Positions 34,018-45,091 of a DNA stretch of 64,000 nucleotides are shown here, in pieces. The notes beneath the pieces were generated by a model. It made no database searches and was not told the origin of the DNA. It saw nothing but the letters and a program-made list of their open reading frames with translations. The position numbers and the translations under genes are program-made. Source of the stretch: Paraphaeosphaeria minitans (lineage: Eukaryota; Ascomycota; Dothideomycetes; Pleosporales; Didymosphaeriaceae); contig WJXW01000016.1 in assembly GCA_015832175.1 (NCBI GenBank), positions 1,240,001 to 1,304,000 on the forward strand, given 5' to 3'. The number at the start of each line of letters is the position of its first letter. The first letter of the stretch is position 1.

Positions 34018-34483
34018 AGCAGCAGGAGATTCTCCCTATCCTCCTCCTCTCCTCCTCTCTGTAGTAGGTGATTCCTTACTCTATCTACCTCCTCTACCTC
34101 TCCTTTAATTAGCAGTAGGTGATAGCTTACCCTAGCCTCCCCTCCTTTAATTAGTAGAAGGAGAAGCACTTGCCTAGCCTTTACCCTGCTTTAGAGCTAA
34201 TAGGCCACTTATCTAGCTATTTTAATTAAGGTATTAGCTACGACCGCGCTGCTCCTTAATAGGTGGGGTAGGAGGGTAATCACCCCATCCTCTACTAAGG
34301 ATTGGCTAGGAGGGAGGGAGTAGGACAGTAGCTGCGTGCTAAGCTTACTCCTCCCAACTGCTAGTAAGAGGAGGAGTTTATAAGGCCACCTTAACCCTCT
34401 TACGCAGCTTAGTGATTAGCCTCTCTTGCGGAAAGTATTAGCTAAACCCAGAACAAATCTCAGAATAAAAGCTCACATTAACA

Positions 34484-34530
34484 GATATTATCTATATACG
34501 CGATAACAAATATATCCAGATATTTATAGA
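34484..34530 (-). pseudogene. Gyp-1 copy C RT active-site fragment stranded between two Copias
   Basis: This 47-bp island, read on the minus strand, encodes YLDIFVIAYIDNI, that is the gypsy RT box V-x-Y-x-D-D (here YIDN, with the RIP-type D-to-N change). It joins in frame to 41851-42317 on one side, once the ATAGA duplicate is counted once, and to 28574 on the other, once GATAT is counted once. It proves that Cop-1 copies 1 and 2 are two separate insertions 42-47 bp apart and not a tandem array. Confidence 0.9.
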
Positions 34531-34725
34531 TGTTGAAGTAAAACACTCACTTCCGTGATTCTTTCTGGATCCACTGATTCAGATCACAGGATTCTTGCCA
34601 AGAGGCTCGTTTCTTTTGTATATAGTCTGCCCTTTTGGCATCCTTTCCTATAATTAGCTCTTTGTATTCTTTACAACTCTGCTCCTAAATATCCTATAAT
34701 AGTTTAAGCCCTTTTTACCACAACA
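34531..34725 (+). repeat. Cop-1 copy 2 5' LTR (195 bp)
   Basis: TGTTGAAGTAAAACACTCAC to TTTTTACCACAACA. The primer-binding site GTTATAAGCCTAGCGCTT follows at 34726-34743. Confidence 0.93.
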
Positions 34726-34859
34726 GTTATAAGCCTAGCGCTTAGAACGTAGAATAATTCTCCCTACCTACTTAGTAACACTTAAAGTATTATATAACAC
34801 TCTATTTAGAACCTCTTTACAATACAACCCCCCTATTTCTAATTACAAAAATTGTTAAA

Positions 34860-37800
34860 ATAGCAGAAGTACAGCTTATTAATCGCGCTAGCTAGCCCTA
34901 CTAGTTTATCTAGCTTTAATTCTAAGTAAACTTAAAAGGAATCTAGAACTAAATTAACCTAGAGGCGATTAACGCTCTAGCAATTAATTACGTAAAGCTA
35001 GAATAACCTCCGCTCTTACAGAAACTATCACTAATTATAGATACAGCCTCTATAGTAAGTATTTAATTATACAAAGCAGAGCTTACTAAGTATAAAATAG
35101 ATAAGGAGAGCTTTCTTTTATAAATAGTAGAATATAGAGCAGCAGTTTTAGACTAGTAAGCAGACTATACTAAGATATAAAATCTCTAGACTTAGGTAAA
35201 CGCTATAGTATTGCCTAATCTACTTACTCCTACTATAATTACTCTAGTTAATACACGCTAAACTACACTTTAGTCCCTAATTTAACTCTTAAAGGAAGAT
35301 CTCGCACTAAATAAAGGAGCTACACAGAATAATGTTTAAGCTTTATACTACGCTTATCTTAAAAAGGCTAAGTAGGCAAGATAAAGTCCTAAGACCTAGT
35401 TTAAAAAGTAGTAGCTCCTTTATTAAAAAGCAAAGACCTACTTAATTAGTAAAATTAGCGGACTACTTACTACCTAACATTTCCTAGATATAATTACTAC
35501 GCGTATAGCACTAGATTAGGCCTAATTAATAAACTAACAGCTAATCTAGGATAAGACGCTAGGACGGAATTAGATCACGCTAGACAATCTAGGGAAGGTA
35601 TTTTTAGCGCTTATCTAGGAGTATTTAATCTAATCTAGTTCTAATAAAATAAGTGGGGTATTCACTACTTTTAATAGATTATTAAGATAATTTACTAACT
35701 CTAATAGTTCTAGTTTGTCTAATTAGACAAAGAAACAACTAAACTGTCCCTATAAGCCCTATACTTATAAGTAGAAACTAATAGAGTGCTAAAGACTTTA
35801 AACCGCAATAGCTAGATTACCCTAGGATAGAATATTGTTATTTAATCTCACTAATGAAGAAAAATTAGAGATTTTTAATTAACTTAAGCAGCCTAAGTAG
35901 TTAAACCTTTGTAATGCGATCACAAAGGTAGGATAGAATAAGAAATAATCCTCTACTAAAACTATTAAGTATTCTAGTAGTATTACTGCTACTCTACTAA
36001 ACCTATTCAATCTGCCTACAGATAATAGAGTATTAGGTGTCTACTCTACTCTATATTCTAACGCTTATCCTTTGTTAGAATATATAATACTAAATAGTAC
36101 TATAGTAGTTTACCTAGTTAATAATTACAAAAGACTTATTTCTAAAATATTTTAATTATTAAATAAGAGTGTAGAGATAGGTATATAAAGCCTCCTAATT
36201 TTAGGAATTAGTAATAGACTAATTAAGAACGCTTTATATAGGAAAAATAAGAGATTTATAGAAAATCTACTACTCTAAGAAGTAAGAGTAGTAGAAGGCT
36301 TTTATATAAATATTATATTAGAAGCTCTTTTAAAGAAAGCAAAGATTTAGTACTTTAGTTTAGATTACACTCTTAGGATTAGAAGCCTAGAATAAAGTGT
36401 TATTTTAGTAGACCTAAGATGCGAGTATAACTTTACTTTCCTATAATATAAGCTAATCTGCTCTTGTCTAATTATTATAAGTGTAACTACTAAAGGATTA
36501 TCCTAGATTAATATTAAGAGATTAGATTCTAAAGACCTCTAGTACCTTTAAGCAGGGCATATAGGAAGTAGAGCCCTATAAGCTCTAGTAACTGCAGCCT
36601 AAGGTGTAAAGATTACTAGAATATTAAGAAAGGATTATAAGCACTATACTACTACACACGTAACCTAAGTAATTTCTAAGAGACCTAGAGAATAATTACT
36701 TAGGCTATTTCACTTATTATCTTAGGATCTATTTAATATGCCTACTGCTTAAAATAGAGAAAACTAGGTTTTGCTAATTAAAGAAGATTTTAGTAAAAAA
36801 CCTTACGTTTTTAATCTTAGAACAAAGACGCTTTCTAAGATAATAAAAGTATAGTAGGATTTCTTAACTCTTATTAATACAAAATATAAGCTTTAAATTA
36901 TAAAAATCTACTAGGATAATAATACAGCAATACTTCTATAGAGAGGGAAATCCTAGTATAAATTTTAGGCTAATTAGAAAAAGATAATAATTAGCAGACT
37001 ACTGCCCTATACACATAAGCCTAATAGCGCTGCAGAAAGACTAGGCTAGGAGCTTATAATAAAAGTAATTAAAATGTAAATAAGCGCAAATCTGCTATTA
37101 AATCTCTAGCCTAAGATTATATAAGCAGTATGCTAGCTCTAAGGAATAATTCCTAGCCTAGTATTAGGCTATTAATTACTTAATAAAACGTTAGATGCTT
37201 AGTTTAGACAATATTTTTATTATTTTAAACTAGCAAAAATATAATATAGGATAGCTAATCTTTGTCTAAACTAGAGTGCTATCTACGCCTATAGCTACTA
37301 AGCTTACTTTTTAGATTAGAAGCGTGTAGCTAGGCAAGATAGAAAAAGATTTAAAGTAAATCCTAGGGGCTATATTAGATACCTAGTAGGCTATAAAGCT
37401 TCTAATATCTACTAAATATAGATTCCTTAGCTTAATTAAGTAATTACTACATAAAACGTAAAGTTTAATAAGTCCTTATTCTATAAAGGATTAGAGGAAC
37501 AATCTATTCTAAAGATAGAAACGTTAAAAATAGTAGAAAGCCTCTAAGAAGAAGAGCTAAACAATCTAAAAGAAGCGTATAAAGACGAGCTTAATATTCT
37601 TCCTAAAATAAACAAGTATATAAGAACTACTACTAGACCTATAAGTAACCCTTAGGTAATTAAAAGCGAAGTAGGCTAGCTAAGTAATTAGGAACCTAAG
37701 GTACCTACTACTAAGTAAGCTATAGGCTTAGCTAGCTAGCAGCTAAAAATTTGCTTAAGTAGGAAAAGAAGCACAGGACTTATAACCCCTAATTAGACAC

Positions 37801-39903
37801 TAGAGCTAGGTAATCTTAGGGGTAATCTATTAAGCAATTAAAAAATATCTAGTAGCCACCAGAACACCACTAAGAAAGCTAGCCCGCCAGAATCTAGGGA
37901 TTTAATACCCTATTTATTAGTAGAAACTAATTAGGTTACTAATTAACCTAGCGCAGATAACTTAATTACGCTAGATAAAACAGATAACCTACTAGCGCGC
38001 TAAAAGTAAAGGCAGATCTATCTAGAGGCAAGTAGAACAAGTAGGCAAAATTTCCAGTAAAGTACTAGAAATTAACTAACTAATAAATCGCTATCTACTA
38101 TTGCGAAGATTAAAAAAGCAAAATAATTAGGACAATTAGCTAAAAGGTAGGTAGAAGCTAGGTGCTTATATACTAATCGCTAATTATCTTTAAAGTAATC
38201 TTAATATAATATTAGAGCACATATTTATACTAAGAGTAGTAGAGGCCTAGTCTAAGTAAGAAAAATATATTACACTAAATATAATAGTATTCGCTTCTAT
38301 ACTTAGAAAGGCGCCTAAAGCGTCTTATACAGCTTAGACTTACAAAAATAAGCTTACACTAGAACTAACCCTATAGAAATACTTTTATAATTATCTATAT
38401 AGGAAGCTATTCCTTCTTACCGCTCACAAAGAGATCTTAACTTTATAAGATAAAGGTACCTAGACAGAGATTAAATAATTAGAGGTATTAGAGTAATTAC
38501 TCCCTTTAAAGTAGGTCTTTACCTATAAGTTTAATTAAAATAGATACTTTAAAAAGTGTAAAGCTTAAATTATTATAAGAGGAGATCTTTAGAAAAAAAA
38601 TACTCTCTACTTTACCTATACTACTACCTTAGTAGTAAGATCTTTTTAATTAGCTATAGCTCTAGCAGCAGAATTCGATCTAGAAATCTTATAATTTAAT
38701 ATAGTAGGAGCGTTTCTAAATACTCTTATTATAGCTGCTAATCTAGTAACTTATAAATTACCTAATAGTTTTAAAAAGCTAGGAAAGTGTGTAAGATTAA
38801 ATCGAGCTTTGTATAGCTTAAGAGATTTACTACTTCTTTAGTATAAGGAATTTGTAAGATTACTTTAATCTTATAGACTTTTAGCTTTGCTAGAAGAGCT
38901 ATGCCTTTTCTTTAATAGTAATTAAAGTATTATTATTCTATTTTATATTAATAACATTCTTCTTCTCTATTACAAGAGTAAAAAGAAAGAAGCCCTAGAT
39001 TTTTAAAAGAAGATTGTAAACAAATATAAGATTAAATTAAAAGAACTAGTAGAGTAGTTCCTAGGTGTTTAAGTAATTAGGGATAGAGAAGCAAGATTAA
39101 TTTCTCTAGTCTATAATACCTATATTAATAAGATTATAAAAAAGTTTAACCTTTTAAACTCTAGGAGCTTCCCTCCTACACCTCTATTAGTAGAAGATCT
39201 TATTCTAAGCACAGGAGAAGCTACTCCTTAACAAATAAAGCTCTTTTAAAAAGAGGTAGGATTAGCTCTTTATATAGTAATTATACTACGCCTAAATATA
39301 GCCTTTGCAGTGTTAAAGCTATTACACTTTCTAATAAATCTAAGCAAAGAACACTTTGCTGTTATTAATTGTGTGATCCTTTACCTCTATTAAACTAGAT
39401 AGTAGGCTATAGTCTTTAGAGGCTACAATAGACCTAATCTACTAATATATAGAGATGCCTTATTCGCTAATAATCTAATATTACAGCAATCTTCCTATAG
39501 ATATATTATTCTATTATTTAGAGGAGCTATCCTATAGAAAGCAGCTTAATAGAATACAATCACTACTTTAATAATAGAAGCAGAGCTTCTAGCGCTTAAA
39601 TATATAAGCAAAGAAGCTATAGCGATTAAGAGATTTTTTACTAAGCTTACTCTAGATCTAGGACCTTTATAGAAGGTCTATTACAACAATCTTTAAACTA
39701 TTTATTTAGTAATTAGAAAGAATAAAAGAATTGCTACTTAACTACGCTATATAGATATTTAGAACATATAGTTATAGTAAGAGTATATAAAAAAATTATT
39801 TTAAGTGGAATATCTTCTAACTAGCAAAATACTAGCAAATAGCCTTATAAAGGCTCTTACTTATTAGCAGTTTAATAGATTTAAAAGGCTATTAAATCTG
39901 TAA
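34860..39903 (+). pseudogene. Cop-1 copy 2 gag-pol relic
   Basis: Collinear with copy 1 across its whole length; the start codon has become ATA (34860). The span is 5044 bp against 5043 in copy 1, so at least one single-base net length change is present in addition to very many TAA/TAG codons. The same landmarks are recognisable: pre-integrase GHIGSRAL, integrase core, RT with FNIVGAFLN and a YINN form of the YVDD box, and the RNase H end near 39850. Compared with copy 1, CA has become TA and TG has become TA at most comparable sites. Dead. Confidence 0.9.
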
Positions 39904-40104
39904 GATATGAGTATAATAATTACAGAATAAAAGTAAGTAAGTAGAGAAATAATCTATTAACTACCTAGAATTATTAATTTAGAGCTAGGAAACAAGAAAA
40001 GAAAAAAAAAAGAAAAAAAAAATTAGAAAGAGAATAAGAATTAAAGGAAGAGGAGATTAAAGAGCTTATCTATAAGTATATAGACCCTTTTCCTCCTCTA
40101 CTTA

Positions 40105-40137
40105 ATTATAGGGGTGCGAGAATCTCCCCTATAATTA
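40105..40137 (+). repeat. Copia 3' region hairpin H1 (copy 2)
   Basis: Same AATTATAGGGG / CCCCTATAATT stem and 11-nt loop as at 33985-34017; all paired bases intact. Confidence 0.85.
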
Positions 40138-41621
40138 GTAGCAGAAAATTCTCCCTATTCTCTTTCTCTCCTCCTCTCTATAGTAGGTAATTCCTTACCT
40201 TATCTACCTCCTCTACCTCTCCTTTAATTAGTAGTAGGTAATAGCTTACCCTAGCCTCCCCTCTTTTAATTAGTAGGAGGAGAAGCACTTACCTAGCTTC
40301 TACTCTACTTTAGAGCTAATAAGCTACTTATTTAGCTATTTTAATTAGGGTATTAGCTGCGACTACGCTGCTCTTTAATAAGTAGAGTAAGAGGGTAATT
40401 ACCCTATCCTCTACTAAAGATTAGCTAGGAGGGAGGGAGTAGGACAGTAGCTATATACTAAGCTTACTCCTCCTAACTACTAGTAAAAGAAAGACCTTAT
40501 AAGGCTACTTTAACCCTCTTACGTAGCTTAGTAATTAGCCTCTCCTATAGAAAGTATTAGCTAAACTTAAAAAGAATTTTAAAATAAAAGCTTATATTAG
40601 CACCCTCTAATAGTTAATAGCAGATAAAATCTATAGCTAGAGTCTAAATATACAGCTAACTATAGAAATAATTAGCAAAATTAGCTAAACTAATAGGATA
40701 ACCTTATATATAGTAGTATAAAAGTATGTAAAGTAGGTATAGCAGCGCCTACTTAAGCTTAAAGTATTATTATAGTAGTGCTTATTACTCTTTCCTACTA
40801 GAGCTCCTTTTAAGCAGCCTAAGCAGCTTACTTATCTAAGAGCACTAAGTAATTGCTAGAGGCCTAGAGCTAGGGTAGGAAGAGCTAGTAGAGTAGGAGA
40901 ATCTTATTAAAAGAATTAAGAGCTTTATTTAGTAGCTTTTATAGCCTTTACTATATGTGCTTTAGCTAGGTTATTAAATATCTAAAAGAGTTAGTAAAGC
41001 TCTAAATAACAGAAAGAGCGTAAGGTAATAATTAGAAGAAAAGAACCTACTATAAAGTAGTAGGATTTAAAGGCTTAAACTAGTAGGCTTAAATTAAATA
41101 AGAGGTTAAAGCGTTAAAAGTAAAGGATTAAAGAGAGAAAATTAAGCGCTAGTAAAAGGCTTATATACTCTACCGCCTATCTAATTATTAAGCGCTAAAT
41201 ACGCTCCTTCCTTACTACTTATTTCTCTTACTACTACTCTTTCCTAATTAAAACACGCCTACTTATTATACTTACTAGCTAGTAAGAGTGGGGAAATTAC
41301 TTTATAGTTAATAGGAAGTGAGCGAAAAGAGTAGTAGAATAAAAGCGTTTACGCTCTAAGCCTTTATGCCACGCTTATAAGCTCCTAACCTACTAGAAGA
41401 AGAGATTCTAGACACAATTTATAATAGAATTTGTAATTTAAAAGATAAACAGTAATTATTTTACTATTATAATAAGTAAGGGGTGATAGAATCGCTGTTC
41501 TTAAGATAAGGAGATTTAGAAGAACAATTCTTAATAGTTTTTTAATCTTTAAACAGCCTTTAGATAGTTTTTTAAAAATCTTTAGGAAGGATTCAGATAA
41601 TTACAGATTACTTCTTAAGAT

Positions 41622-41647
41622 AGGTGATCCGCTTTAAGCGATCACCT
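41622..41647 (+). repeat. Copia hairpin H2 beside the polypurine tract (copy 2)
   Basis: AGGTGATCCGCTT..AAGCGATCACCT forms a 12-bp stem with one bulged C and a minimal loop, ending 8 bp before the LTR. CTAGGGGGTG (polypurine tract) overlaps its 3' edge. Confidence 0.85.
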
Positions 41648-41655
41648 AGGGGGTG

Positions 41656-41850
41656 TGTTAAAGTAAAACACTCACTTCTGTGATTCTTTCTAGATCTACT
41701 AATTTAGATTATAGGATTCTTGCTAAGAGGCTTGTTTCTTTTGTATATAGTCTGCCCTTTCGGCATCCTTTCCTATAATTAGCTATTTGTATTCTTTATA
41801 ACTCTGCTCCTGAATATCCTGTAATAGTTCGAGCCCTTTTTACCACAACA
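41656..41850 (+). repeat. Cop-1 copy 2 3' LTR (195 bp)
   Basis: TGTTAAAGTAAAACACTCAC to TTTTTACCACAACA, followed by ATAGA target duplicate. Confidence 0.93.
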
Positions 41851-42317
41851 ATAGAGTACGTTGTTAATAAGTGCTATAAAAGCTACTAGTGCGTTTATAA
41901 GTCTAAAAGGTATAACCTTATATTTAAATCGTCTATAGCGTAATTAAAACGCTGTTTTCTATTCTTCACCTTTTTTAATTTATATAAGGTGGTAACTATC
42001 TCTTAGATCTATTATTATGAATATCTTAGCTTAAGATAGTTAATCTCGTAACTCTATAATATTTAGTAGTAGATATTAGTTTTTTATTGTTATGTTGTTA
42101 AGTTATTAGTAGTTAATATATAGTCTGTCTAATCTATCTTTTTTCTTAATAAATATAAAAGGGCTTACTGCTAGTAACTTTAATAGTTATATATATCCTT
42201 TCTTAAGGTTTATCTTAATAGAATTACGTTCTTTAAAGAGTTCTTCTCCTATCTTACTATATAGTAGTCTAAAGGGTGGCGTCTTCCCTTCTTCTAGGTC
42301 TATTATAAGATCCTAGG
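41851..42317 (-). pseudogene. Gyp-1 copy C RT, N-terminal half
   Basis: On the minus strand from 42317 this reads the start of a Ty3/Gypsy RT. TPPFRLLYSKIGEEL is near 42270, then a KKGYI segment, VSPFIFIKKKDRLDRLYINYQ near 42180-42110 (YVDYR-type motif), NNITIKN, IIIDLRDSYHLI near 42020-41990, and PFRLINALVAFIALINNVL near 41910-41855 (the PFGLTNAP motif). It stops where Cop-1 copy 2 entered and continues at 34530 with the active-site box. The upstream side is cut at 42318 by Mini-1 copy b. Only RIP-type stops are seen. Confidence 0.92.
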
Positions 42318-42555
42318 TGTTGGTTTGGCTCAATCTATAATTAAGCATTTGAGGGTTAATAGTATACTATCGTGCAAAGGGTAAGAAGTAGGTTTAATTA
42401 ATTACGTCTTGTCTATCGTACAAAGGGGCACTAAGGACCTTATAAAGTCTCTGCCTCTTAGCGCTAACCTAAGTAGTGGGTCCTTGTGCGGGTCCCTATA
42501 GGTAGGCAGGCCCCTATTTCACTTAGTGCTATTTGTATAATAAACTATATAGACA
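42318..42555 (-). repeat. Mini-1 copy b 3' LTR (238 bp)
   Basis: TGTTGGTTTGGCTC to ATATAGACA on the plus strand. It has a single 74-bp unit where copy a has two. Confidence 0.9.
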
Positions 42556-42559
42556 CTAG

Positions 42560-44660
42560 TAACTTTTCTTTTGTGTAATAGCTTATATCTATTATACGCT
42601 TCCCTTTCCTATTCTTCTCTATCTATACAGTTAGCCTTCCCCTATTAGAATAGGTTATAAGGTAGGTGCAGTGTCGCTATATAGTAGAGGTCCTATTTAC
42701 ACCTACTTTTGTGCAAATAAGTAGTAACAGCTAACCTACTTAGTTCTTACTCTACCCCTTTACACAGTAGTAGAGTCGCATTACACAATAAAGCTCTTTC
42801 TAGGCATATGTCTTATACGCAAACAGAAAGTAGGGTGTTAAGTAATATAATACTTAGCGCTAGGTTTTAGTAAGTAAGTATAGAAGGATCGCTCCTAGTT
42901 GTGCGATAAAGGTATATAGTAGAAGTAAGATATAAGGTAGCCTTCTATACTTCTTCTTTATTACTCTATTAGTCTTGTTTATCTTCCTTCTTTTTTATAT
43001 AATAGTCTTCTTCCTCTAGCTTTTCTTTAAAGTTAAAAATATATACTTATACATCTATAGCAAAAGGTTTATATTTGTAGAAGTTAGCGTATAATAATAT
43101 ATATTACCTTCTAGCTCGCTAGGTATCCCTTAGTAAATAGTTAGTAGACTAGCATCTTTCTTTATAGCACATAAAGTATTTTTACTTTATGTAAGAGCTT
43201 AAACTTCTAAAGTTACTTCTTCCTTTTAGTCTAAAAGTTAATCTGCCTCTAAAGGGGCTAGATCCTCTTATACAATTAGGATTATTATATTATTAATTAG
43301 TGTAGTACACCTTTTTACTATTTTAAAAGAACTATAACTTCTTTCTATTTTTAGTAACTTAGAGTAACACACAAAGGTCGCTAAGTAAGCCTTTTACTAT
43401 ATTTTTAGGGTTAAATATAGCTTATTTAAGGTTAAGATAGCCGCAGTATACTTATATAATAGTAGTGTGTAGTTATAGTTTACTACTAAAGCCTTATCTA
43501 AAAGCCCTTTAAGCTAAAGTAAGCTTATTAATTATTACTTCTAAGGCCTTATATAATATAGCAGCTAGATTATCTCTTTTATAGCGTTTAAAGGTAAGAG
43601 TGGTCTAGTCTATCTAGTACTAATTATAATTAACACTAGTGTTAAAGTACCTATTTAGTCTGTCGTACAATTTATCCTATAGAAGTCCTAGTCTAATATT
43701 GTGTAGGTAGTAGGTACTTGCACAATTAGAAAGGATTCCTAAGAAGATATTTATATACTAGTCTTATAGTATACCTAGCCTATAGTATAGTTTTTTAAAG
43801 ACTTTTGCCTTATCTACTAGGATATTATATAGCCTACTAGTATAGTTATTCTCTTTACTCTAAGCTTTCTAAAAGAGAATAATCTTATCTAGCTAGATAT
43901 AAGCATAATCCCCTAGTTATTAAAAAGACTAGAAGTGTCTAGCCTCTTTGTATAATATAGTTTGTTAGGCAAAAGTAGTCTAGGTTTTAGACTACTACCA
44001 CTAGTGTAGCTCTATATATAGTGTCTCTATCCTCGCATGTATAAGGATGGGCCCTAGCTGTGCTCTATATATATATGTATTACCTATAGATAGTGTAGGT
44101 TGCATTATTAGGATTATACAAAGTAGTTTAAGTTACAGTTATAGAGTTATTATGTAAAAGGTCTATAGCTTATAGTTAAGCTATAATAGTTTAAAGAGTT
44201 TCTTTGCATAAGTGTCCTTTATTATAGAATTAGTAGTAATAAAGCCTTCTTTTATAAAAAAAGTAATAAGCTCTTTTTTTACTATATAACTAATCTTATT
44301 AAAGGTTCTCTTCTTCTAGTTATTAAAATTTTTAGTAAAAGAAGAGATTACCTCTTTACCTTTAAGACTACTTACGCAATATTACGCAATTATATATACT
44401 ATATAAGTGTTTAGCTATTTTAGAGAAGGGGGTAGGTAGCTGTGTAGATCTACTCTATCTATCTAGTACTTTTATACAATCTCTCCTCTTAAAGTAATAG
44501 CCTTAATATTTATTACTTCCTCTACTTATTAAAGCTATATTGCTTTAGCTTTATCTTTCTACTAAGGAGGTAGTATTAATTATTATGTAATGTCCTTAGG
44601 TTATAGTTCCTCTAAGAAGTCTCCTAGTTTTAAGGCTATATTATTGTTGTCTTTCTTAGT
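42560..44660 (-). pseudogene. Mini-1 copy b gag-like ORF relic, Copia-type
   Basis: On the minus strand a frame spans most of the interior. Its middle (about 43690-43380) reads KLYDRLNRYF..NYNQYQID, a lysine-rich helix, then LQRAF-type residues and PKNIVKGLLSDL, which resembles the capsid region of fungal Ty1/Copia gag as I know it. A knuckle-like KYFMCYKERCQSTNY follows at about 43190-43143 (C-x4-C visible; other ligands may have been lost to RIP). After it comes an acidic linker (EEDYYIKKKEDKQ) and a C-terminal part shared with copy a. There are no protease, integrase or RT motifs. It probably supplied particles for itself but borrowed pol from another Copia; this is inference. Several frame shifts may be present and the ends are approximate. 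Confidence 0.6.
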
Positions 44661-44661
44661 T

Positions 44662-45001
44662 GTGCAACGTGTCTGCGTTTAGTTATTACTAGTTTAATTA
44701 TACAACGTGTTTATGTTTAGTTATTACTAGTTTAATTATGCGACGTGTTTTTTAGGGTTGTAAATGTGCTCACTATCTCCTTTCTTTTCTATAGAATAGC
44801 TTAGACTAGATTATGCGACTCTTTATAGATATACGCGCTTTATTTCTGCTTATTATACAATCTAAAATTTAATCTCTAGTAAAGGTACTATCTCCTTTCT
44901 TTTCTATAGAATAGCTTAGACTAGATTGTGCGACTCTTTATAGATGTGTGCACTTTGTTTCTGCTTATTATATAATCTGAAATTTAATCTCTAGTAAAGG
45001 T
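44662..45001. repeat. Tandem repeats in the Mini-1 copy b leader
   Basis: Three units of about 38 bp (each with ACGTGT and GTTTAGTTATTACTAGTTTA) at 44662-44750, then two units of about 115 bp (44772-44886 and 44887-45001; each begins ACTATCTCCTTTCTTTTCT). Copy a has one 115-bp unit. Confidence 0.85.
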
Positions 45002-45091
45002 AATAATATAGAGCCTACGTATCTAGCTTATAAGGCGCTCTATCTTTAGACCTTACTAGTTTACAGTTAATTAGAATTAACTACTAATTAG

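Larger units (their letters stand above)
28575..34483 (+). mobile_element. Cop-1 copy 1, Copia element lacking both LTRs but with target duplication
   Basis: Bounded by GATAT at 28570-28574 and 34484-34488. It contains a Copia primer-binding site, full gag-pol and part of the 3' region, but no 195-bp LTR at either end. The left terminus is 34 bp (28575-28608), mostly an inverted copy of the LTR end. The right terminus is interior sequence ending CTCACATTAACA, where copies 2 and 4 continue with GCACC and 1.0-1.1 kb more before the LTR. It is the least RIP-mutated Copia here, with many CA and TG dinucleotides retained. The insertion interrupts the Gyp-1 copy C RT just after the active-site codons. 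Confidence 0.88.
39904..41655 (+). other. Cop-1 3' region (copy 2), non-coding
   Basis: No frame I can identify continues after the gag-pol stop. The stretch holds A/G-rich runs (39990-40020), hairpin H1 (40105-40137), pyrimidine-rich blocks, a middle of about 0.9 kb shared with copy 4 but deleted in copy 3, hairpin H2 (41622-41647) and the polypurine tract. It is far longer than a usual Copia 3' leader, so it may once have held a further gene. A frame on the plus strand around 40640-41150 is lysine- and arginine-rich but unconvincing. Confidence 0.6.
34531..41850 (+). mobile_element. Cop-1 copy 2, full-length Copia element
   Basis: LTRs of 195 bp (34531-34725 and 41656-41850), target duplication ATAGA (34526-34530 and 41851-41855), total 7320 bp. 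It has a primer-binding site at 34726, gag-pol at 34860-39903, then a 3' region of about 1.75 kb with two hairpins and the purine tract CTAGGGGGTG at 41646-41655. It is heavily RIP-mutated compared with copy 1. The insertion site is 42 bp from that of copy 1, inside the same gypsy RT. Confidence 0.95.

Noticed and set aside
33987..34169. Open stretch of 60 codons on the minus strand
   Set aside because: It overlaps hairpin H1 and purine/pyrimidine tracts of the Copia tail. The low-complexity Leu/Glu composition comes from these tracts.
28575..41850. Reading the block as a tandem Copia array (LTR-body-LTR-body-LTR)
   Set aside because: The 47-bp gypsy RT island at 34484-34530 and two different target duplications (GATAT and ATAGA) show two separate insertions.
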